A stretch of 64,000 nt of DNA from positions 2,913,734 to 2,977,733 of the forward strand of contig NC_037275.1 in NCBI RefSeq assembly GCF_000002425.4, in the 5' to 3' direction. The notes beneath the pieces are model-generated. The model worked only from the letters and a program-made list of their open reading frames with translations, did no database searches and had not been told where the DNA came from. Below are positions 58,069 to 64,000 of the stretch, piece after piece (the stretch's first letter is position 1; the number at the start of each line of letters is the position of its first letter). The position numbers and the translations under genes are program-made. This DNA is from Physcomitrium patens (taxonomy: Eukaryota; Streptophyta; Bryopsida; Funariales; Funariaceae).

Positions 58069-59596
58069 TGTCAAGGACATGAATCACAAAATATCAAAAC
58101 ATAAGTATATTCTTATGTCATTAGATAAGAATAGATATTTATTTAAAGATAGTATAATATTAAAATTAGAATGACTATTGTCAAAGATGAGAAGATTAGA
58201 GACTCTTGAAACAAGACTAAGAATAAAAAAAATATTGATAAGAGTGAAAAAGGCCTCACTCTTGGCTCTATATGTATTATCTAACTAAAAGCTATATATT
58301 AACATTCTATAAGATATTTGTTATATGTATAATTCATAAGATGAATTACTTACATATATGCTACATGGCCAACTTGTACCACAAGTTACCAACATGTATA
58401 CATGTGGCCAATTTAATGGCTAAGTTTTTAACCTATCAATCTCCTACAAATATATATAAAGTCGAATTAACATCTATAAAGCTTTCAAAAAGCTTCTTTC
58501 TAAGATATTATCAAATTTATTTCTACTTACTTCTAACTAACTCTTTCAAATTACATAAATCTATATGATAATAATATTATTCTTCTTTCTATAGACAAGT
58601 TTGACAAAAAAAAAATAATATTTGCATATTAAAAAAGCCTAAGATGCAACATATTATATTTGCTACATACTTTGATCTATTTTTTCTTTGAAAGTAGTTG
58701 ATATATTCTCTCATCTATTAATAGTATTATATACTATGGCAAAAAAGACTATACTATTATATAATTAATATCAAGGACTTTCTAACTTTCTTCAAATAAA
58801 ACATTTGAAACACCATTAAGAATAATATCTATTTCCAATAGTATCACCAAAATTTAGAATTTCTTCCAAACTTGTGATACCAAATACATTGTATTTCACC
58901 ATCCATTCAAAAAAAAAAAAAAAAACAAAACAAAACAAAATAAAAACATATTGTTCTCTAGGATCTTCATTTTTATTACATTATCTTGAAAGTTGTGACA
59001 ATCTCAATATCTTGTTCAATAACTTTGTAAATAATAGATTTTAGATTGAATCTATTGGTTACAGATTCTCTATTTTTTTTAATACTATAAATAGATAAAA
59101 ACTACAAATAATGGTAGAATATAAAATAAAATCATCATTAAACCAACTTTCTTTTATATTAATGAATTGCTTGACCTTTCAACTTAGTTTTAATTAATGT
59201 TATCAATAAAAAGCATTAACCTTCTTTTGTGCATTTGTAAGATTCTTGGTTAGCTCTTATATGCATTTATTAATATCATATGTGTACCAATATACAAGAT
59301 AGTTTAACCTATTTTAGCACCACCTTAAATGTAAGACTTTTTTAATCTCAAATTCTTGATTATTATCTATTTATATAAGAGTAGGTGGTATTTATCTTCT
59401 TCTCAATATATCAACTATCTTGTATGGCTCAAAAAGAGACACATATAATATAAGATGAATTTTTATAAACTCCAATAGGTTTGATTAATATGCTAATGAA
59501 TTAATCTATGCACAAATAGAAAATAATCTAAATCTATGATAATTCAACTTGTCATAAGGGCAACTAGTCTTGATATTATAACAAAGTAATTATGCT
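58069..59596 (-). mobile_element. Chromovirus 3' end relic (B family)
   Basis: An LTR starts with TGTCAAGGACATGAA at 58069 and fades near 58575. The stretch that follows aligns with B from the PPT through the extra ORF (aaacaccattaagaat, gtgataccaaatac) and chromodomain to the integrase tail (cttgtcataagggcaactagtcttgatatt against B 9305-9335). It ends at about 59596, where B homology stops and the repeat flanking the PAL-WNK block begins. Confidence 0.75.
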
Positions 59597-59597
59597 C

Positions 59598-59760
59598 TAG
59601 AAATTTTAAACAATATATTTAATGGTAGTAGTAGTTTTTTTGAAGATGAATTACAAAAAAAGTTCAAACTACATAAACACAAAAAATCATATACAATATT
59701 AGTAAGATAAATATAGACAAAAAAATGTGAATTAAATTATTTTAGTAATCATTTACAACA
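59598..59760 (+). repeat. Left direct repeat flanking the PAL-WNK block
   Basis: aaacaatatatttaatgg, then tagtttttttgaagatgaatta and ttcaaactacataaa, match 62170-62330 at roughly three of four positions by eye, in the same orientation. Confidence 0.5.
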
Positions 59761-59924
59761 CATAAAAGTCCAAGTGCTATGTTTCTATGTCAAAACTTCT
59801 TAACTTAGATGCCTCATGTATTTGATTACATTTTTTTTTTTATATATGCATGATTCATGTAGATGGTGGAACAAGGAACCAATCTAAGATCCAACTTTAT
59901 TTATCCTCGAGCTTGTCAAGCCCA

Positions 59925-60211
59925 ATCAGTGTATTCTTTTTCATATAGCTCAGGAGCCATGAACTCTGGAATCATGCTCATACTATGCACTGCATGTGCT
60001 TGCTAAAGAATCACTGCAAGACTTAGATCTCCAATTCTCACCTCTCTTGGATTAAAATTCACAATTGTATTGTCACACTTCAAGTTACAATATATGATTA
60101 GCAAGTCGTGGTTATGTCAGTATAGCAGACCCCGCAATATCTGTTGTGATTAATTCTTCACATAATATCCATGTGCTTGTGCTTCTTCCAGTATTGTCTT
60201 GAATTGCCATA
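59925..60211 (-). pseudogene. WNK-type protein kinase fragment
   Basis: Minus strand, in two frames: RQYWKKHKHMDIM (matching the RQYRKKHKHVD motif of plant WNK kinases), then a frameshift, then [36 protein letters not shown] and IPEFMAPELYEKEY. This covers kinase subdomains V to VIII. The catalytic HRDLKCDN reads YCNLKCDN, so the essential aspartate is gone. The metal-binding site is DLS where WNKs have DLG. Several stops. Homology ends after EYTD. It is joined head to tail, same strand, to the PAL relic, with no intron sequence between. A T-run at 59829-59840 (an A-run on the minus strand) lies about 85 bases downstream. Confidence 0.85.
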
Positions 60212-61270
60212 AGTGCATCTCTGTCCAGCTTGGGCTTACGGAGGGGATTAGTCTCATTGAATTTGGCATCAGCCTTCATGATGGCCGCGGCTAATATCTG
60301 TCCATGGTGGTGCTTGAGCTTGCAGGTGAGGAGATTGGTAAATTCCGGCTTGCCTTGTATTGCCTCGTAGAAGAACATCAACATAATCTTTGCAAGGAAT
60401 ACCATGATGTTAGCGTTGTAGGACATAGTGAAAGCGAGGGCGGAGCCGACCGCGGTTCCATTCACGAGGGCGAGCCCTTCCTTGAGCGCAAGCTCAAATT
60501 GCTTCCACACACCTGCGATGCACAAAGCTTCCAATGCAAAAGCCTCTCGACCGTCCTTAGTGACCGCTCTAGAATTTAGGCAACCCATAAGCAGATCAAC
60601 AATATACAAGAAGGAAACCAGATCGCCCGAGGCAGTAATGGTGCCTTGCAGCAACAGCTTTGAGGTAACGTGCACGTTCAACAAGCTCTCCATTGCCTAG
60701 AGGATCTTGCATTAGATGCCAAAGTAGCCTTGCATTAGCGTATCAGTCTGCATAAGTATGGTTGCTTGGGTGGTTTCTGCGAGCAAGGAGTTATCATTGT
60801 CAATGATGCCTATATTGAAAAAACGGATGAGCTCATGCTGGAGCTCCACTCATTGCGTGCGACAATGCGAGGTAGCACCAAATCCAGTAGTTACGCCGTA
60901 GATATCACACCCAGTTAGAGGTCTCATCCATTCTCTTCTTAGCATTCACAGCGTCTAGTTCCACCTGCACTTCAGATTTGCGAGCAATACCTGCCACTTG
61001 AGGAACACTAAGATTGGCCCCTTTGACTACAACCCAAGTGGCATTCTTAAAAATATCCACTATCTGCACAGCCTCCTCAAGTTGGCTGTATTCCATAGCC
61101 TTGGCAGCCTTGACCCGATTAAAAAGATCCGCACCATGAACTCCTCCATTACGAACTTCACCATTGCAGCAAAAAGCAATAGCATTGTTACACACCATGA
61201 GTGCAGACAACAACACACCACTTTGCTTGTCTAATTCCATATCACTAACCTCGCCAACTTGTGGAGCCAT
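60211..61270 (-). pseudogene. PAL: Phenylalanine ammonia-lyase pseudogene
   Basis: Starts MAPQVGEVSDMELDK at 61270. N-terminal PAL features are KAAKAMEYSQLEEAV, VPQVAGIARKSEVQVELDA and DETSNWV. A small deletion and frameshift (about 60905) follow, then DIYGVTTGFGATSH. The active-site Ala-Ser-Gly that forms the MIO cofactor is intact in GTITASGDLV (near 60640). Later motifs are KEGLALVNGTAVGSAL, QGKPEFTNLLTCKLKHH and NPLRKPKLDRD. Stops occur after SHCRTQ and at GYFGI-stop-CKIL-stop-AM. About ten codons after AAAIM are missing. The C-terminal half of the enzyme is absent: at 60211 the sequence switches to WNK kinase. No intron at the Arg codon of GYxGIR, where angiosperm PAL genes have one. PAL converts phenylalanine to cinnamate in phenylpropanoid synthesis. 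Confidence 0.92.
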
Positions 61271-62169
61271 TGCTCCAAAAAATCCAATCTTTCAACAAAC
61301 AACACTTCATGATCCGAGATACAAATCTTTATAAAACCAGAATCTACTCAAAATTCATACCAGTGGTTAGTGACCTGTAAAGTTAAGTCTAAAAAAATAA
61401 ATTCTCTCAGAGAACTGATATATACGGAGATCTGTAGGAGATCATCCGCTACACAAATATTTGAGTAGATTGAAGGAGATAGTGACAATGGAAGCTCCGA
61501 AAGGCATGATCTTCATGCAGCTTGAGGAAGAATATGGAAGGAAATGCGTGAGAATTTACTGCTGCGTAGAGCTGAGTGGCGAGTCGTGGTAAAGAGGCGC
61601 TGAGTCCATGCAAGCGTTGATATGTTGAAAGCTGGGTTCCCTTAGGAGCCTTGTAAGGTTGGACTCTTGACTGTACTATGGATTTTCTTTCTTCTTTTTA
61701 CCCATTCTCCATAGTTTGGTACTCCAAGTTGAACCTTTTTGGAATTTTCTACAAAAGTTGAATCCAAAAGATGCTACAGTGTTTGTGGGTTTTTCTTGAT
61801 TTTTATAATGTCACTTTGGTTGATTTTGTCTGGGTTTTGAGGTTAGTGTAATTGAAATAAAGATTGGTTATAATCCTTGCTATAGAGATAATTTGAGTAT
61901 TCTTGTTATGTTAATTACAGCATTTTTTAAACATTTTTTATATCAGAATTATTTGATGAATAGATGTTGGGAAATTTGTACTTTAAATGCATTATAAAAA
62001 TCCGAGTGATGTTGACGTTTGTCAAAATTGTATTACTTGTAATGTGACAAATATAACATTACTAGTAATACAATTTTGGCACATATACCCTGAAACACAT
62101 TTATTGGAATTTGGTAATAAATGTCAAAATGTAATTGATATTTTGAAAAGTATTAACGTTTGTGTGTGA
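61271..62169. other. Less AT-rich DNA upstream of the PAL relic
   Basis: Base composition up to about 61800 is more gene-like than the surroundings. On the minus strand it could be PAL 5' flank: CGTATATATCAG is TATA-like near 61425, and TCACTAACCACTGG lies near 61365. No coding region recognised. Confidence 0.45.
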
Positions 62170-62330
62170 AATTTCAAACAATATATATAATGATAGGATT
62201 AGTTTTTTTGAAGACCAATTATAACAAAAGCTCAAAGTCCATAAATGAAAAAAACCTTACATACTATAATAAAAAGAATATAGAGAGTAAAAATAAAATA
62301 AATATGTATTAAATTTCTTGTTTTAAGTTT
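62170..62330 (+). repeat. Right direct repeat flanking the PAL-WNK block
   Basis: Counterpart of 59598-59760: aaacaatatatataatga, ttagtttttttgaagaccaatta, ctcaaagtccataaa. The pair encloses about 2.4 kb. Confidence 0.5.
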
Positions 62331-62826
62331 TAAATTTTTTTTCAAAAAAATCTCTTTAACTTCCAAATGTTGAAATTTGTTATTAAATCCTTAAATATTT
62401 ATATTGACATGCATGAGCATTAAAAACTGTTTACTTTTAAATATTAAATAAAAGTTGAAATCTAAAAAATTTAGAGAAATATATCTAATTTGATAGAAAC
62501 ATGTGCCATGATAGACTGCTGATGACATTTGTGGTCAAGAATAATACCTTGAATCCAAAATTGATATTTTGTTTGTACCAAAATGCCTTGATGTAAGAAA
62601 ATTATGTTGTAATTAAAAAAAATATATCTTATGTCATTTATACTAAAGTTGTATATACTACAAACTCTTGAAGTATGATAAGTCATTTTTTGATGTCAAC
62701 ATTTTTATAACCTCACTTGATTTTTCTTAAATTTAAATTATTTGCTTTAAGATGGCAAAATTTTATCAAACTCTCATTGCATTTTGTTCATTTGGCATCA
62801 CATATAATTGCTTTGTTAGCTCATTG

Positions 62827-62859
<33 letters not shown>

Positions 62860-63032
62860 TACTGATCTTTGTATATTTTAATTTTTTTTAAGGATATTGA
62901 AATAAGATAGAATAAAAACCATTTAGATTAAAATATCAATTTATTATATGTCATTTTTCATCAATTAAAAATGAAGATAAAATATTATATCCCATATTTT
63001 TAATTAAATTGTAATAGTCATCAAAATTATAT

Positions 63033-63074
<42 letters not shown>

Positions 63075-63804
63075 CACAAATTATCTATATGATTCTATTG
63101 GTCAAGTTTTTTATTTTATTTTTTAAATTAAATATCATGGCTTAAAAAATCATCTAATTTAAAAATTGAATAGCTTATATTGCATAAAAGTTTAAAAAAA
63201 AAATACTTTAGAATCATCAACAAACATAATAAGTCTTCAAAATATGGAACCTTCAATCAAAGCATGTAGATCTTTTGATTAAGTTTATAATTCAAAGTGG
63301 TTTAGACTTTTTTATGCATCAATAAAGATAGATGTTGAATATAACGAATAATTTAAGAAAAAAATAAATATTCTAGTTAATTAATGCCATTCTAACTTGA
63401 TCACATATTATATTACATTGAAAGATAATGCCAATAATAATATTGAATGTTTTGGAACAATGGTTTTAAAAAACACTTAAATGACATATTGCAAAAAAAA
63501 AAAAAAAAGTAAGTATCTTAAATTTTTCTTATTTATATTATGTATCAAAATAAAAAAATAATTATATTATTTAATCTTCAAATAAGATAGTTTTTAGAAT
63601 ATGTACAAAGAAAGCAAGAACTATGTGAGCCTCAACCACCACAATTGCAACTATCTTAGGAACAATAATGATGAACAAAATCTTAGCTATGATGCATAAT
63701 GGAATCACAAGTGATGCAAAAAAGGAGTAGTTATATAAAAAGAGAGAAAAAATATATACTAATCTTAGAGATGGTCGTTCAATTAGTTATAAGTACGAAA
63801 ATAT
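62331..63804. other. AT-rich DNA with long homopolymer runs
   Basis: T27 at 62834-62860 and A35 at 63037-63071. Nothing coding is supported. Confidence 0.6.
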
Positions 63805-64000
63805 TGTTGTATAACATGAATTCTTGCTTAAAAATACATTAGGCATGTAGCTATAGAAGGTAAATAAAAAAATGTAATAAAAAGATCTTACTAAATATAA
63901 TTGAATCTTGAATAAATTCTAATTAATCCTTAACAAACATCATCAAATTTTAATCAATCCAAAAGAATTTAACAAAAAAACAATTTCTAAAGAAACATAA
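63805..64000 (-). repeat. Start of another A-type LTR
   Basis: TGTTGTATAACATG, then ttcttgcttaaaaatacattaggcatg-like text and gtagctatagaaggtaaa, match the copy at 46727 (tgtcgtattacatg, cttgcttgagaatgcat, ggctatggaagataaa). It runs off the window. Confidence 0.72.

Noticed and set aside
59829..59840. A-run on the minus strand as a poly(A) tail of a retrocopied PAL-WNK transcript
   Set aside because: Twelve bases in AT-rich DNA is not enough, and no target duplication was found. Kept only as a remark.
60304..60700. Plus-strand open frames of 90 codons
   Set aside because: They are antisense to the PAL relic, which has clear homology on the other strand.
62834..63071. T27 and A35 runs about 180 bases apart, as a possible SINE or inverted-repeat element
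   Set aside because: No tRNA-like promoter boxes, no target duplication, and such runs are common in this AT-rich background.

Overview
The window is plant nuclear DNA, AT-rich, with no intact cellular gene. About 50 kb is a deeply nested stack of decayed LTR retrotransposons. The organism is probably a seed plant with a large, repeat-rich genome. A gymnosperm is a reasonable guess, because the phenylalanine ammonia-lyase (PAL) relic near 60-61 kb has no intron at the site where angiosperm PAL genes carry one. That is inference, since a processed copy would look the same.

Layout by family. Family A is a Ty3/gypsy lineage whose protease, RT, RNase H and integrase resemble elements I know mainly from fungi. 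Copy A (1-4488, +) sits inside the RT of copy A2 (4489-15907, -). The 5' LTR of A2 carries the nearly complete chromovirus B (7817-14203, -; two 561-bp LTRs, TSD GCGTC). A2 sits in the integrase of E (15908-19655, +), and E sits in the pol of F (19656 to about 22260, +). E, F, D1 and D2 form a Tat/Athila-like family with a TGGCG-type PBS and an extra ORF after integrase. A degraded B-family chromovirus, C (about 22400-42672, +), is split by an M-type solo LTR (24212-25460) and by D1 (25720-41262, -; TSD CCTAC). D1 holds a second M-type solo LTR (28585-29836) and D2 (33841-40320, +; TSD CTTGT). C lies in the gag of another B-family copy, G (42673-48826, +), which also holds one B-type and two A-type LTRs. 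A Ty1/copia relic with an inverted integrase block follows (48827 to about 51034).

From 51 kb to the end the DNA is very AT-rich, with faint relics of families A and B, a B-family 3' end (58069-59596, -), a PAL pseudogene fused to a WNK kinase fragment (61270-59925, -), and the start of another A-type LTR at 63805.

Most notable observations: (1) the LTRs of family A contain a piece of gag from the Tat-like D/E/F family, including zinc-knuckle sequence in the copy at 46.7-48.5 kb, and part of it has grown into a 79/107-bp tandem array; (2) the chromovirus carries a frame-conserved extra ORF of 140 codons between chromodomain and 3' LTR; (3) the Tat-like family carries an extra ORF of about 555 codons with a coiled-coil C-terminal half; (4) D1 and D2 have lost RT, RNase H and the integrase core through separate deletions at short direct repeats, while keeping gag, PBS, PPT and LTRs. 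No tRNA, rRNA, CRISPR or organellar genes were seen.
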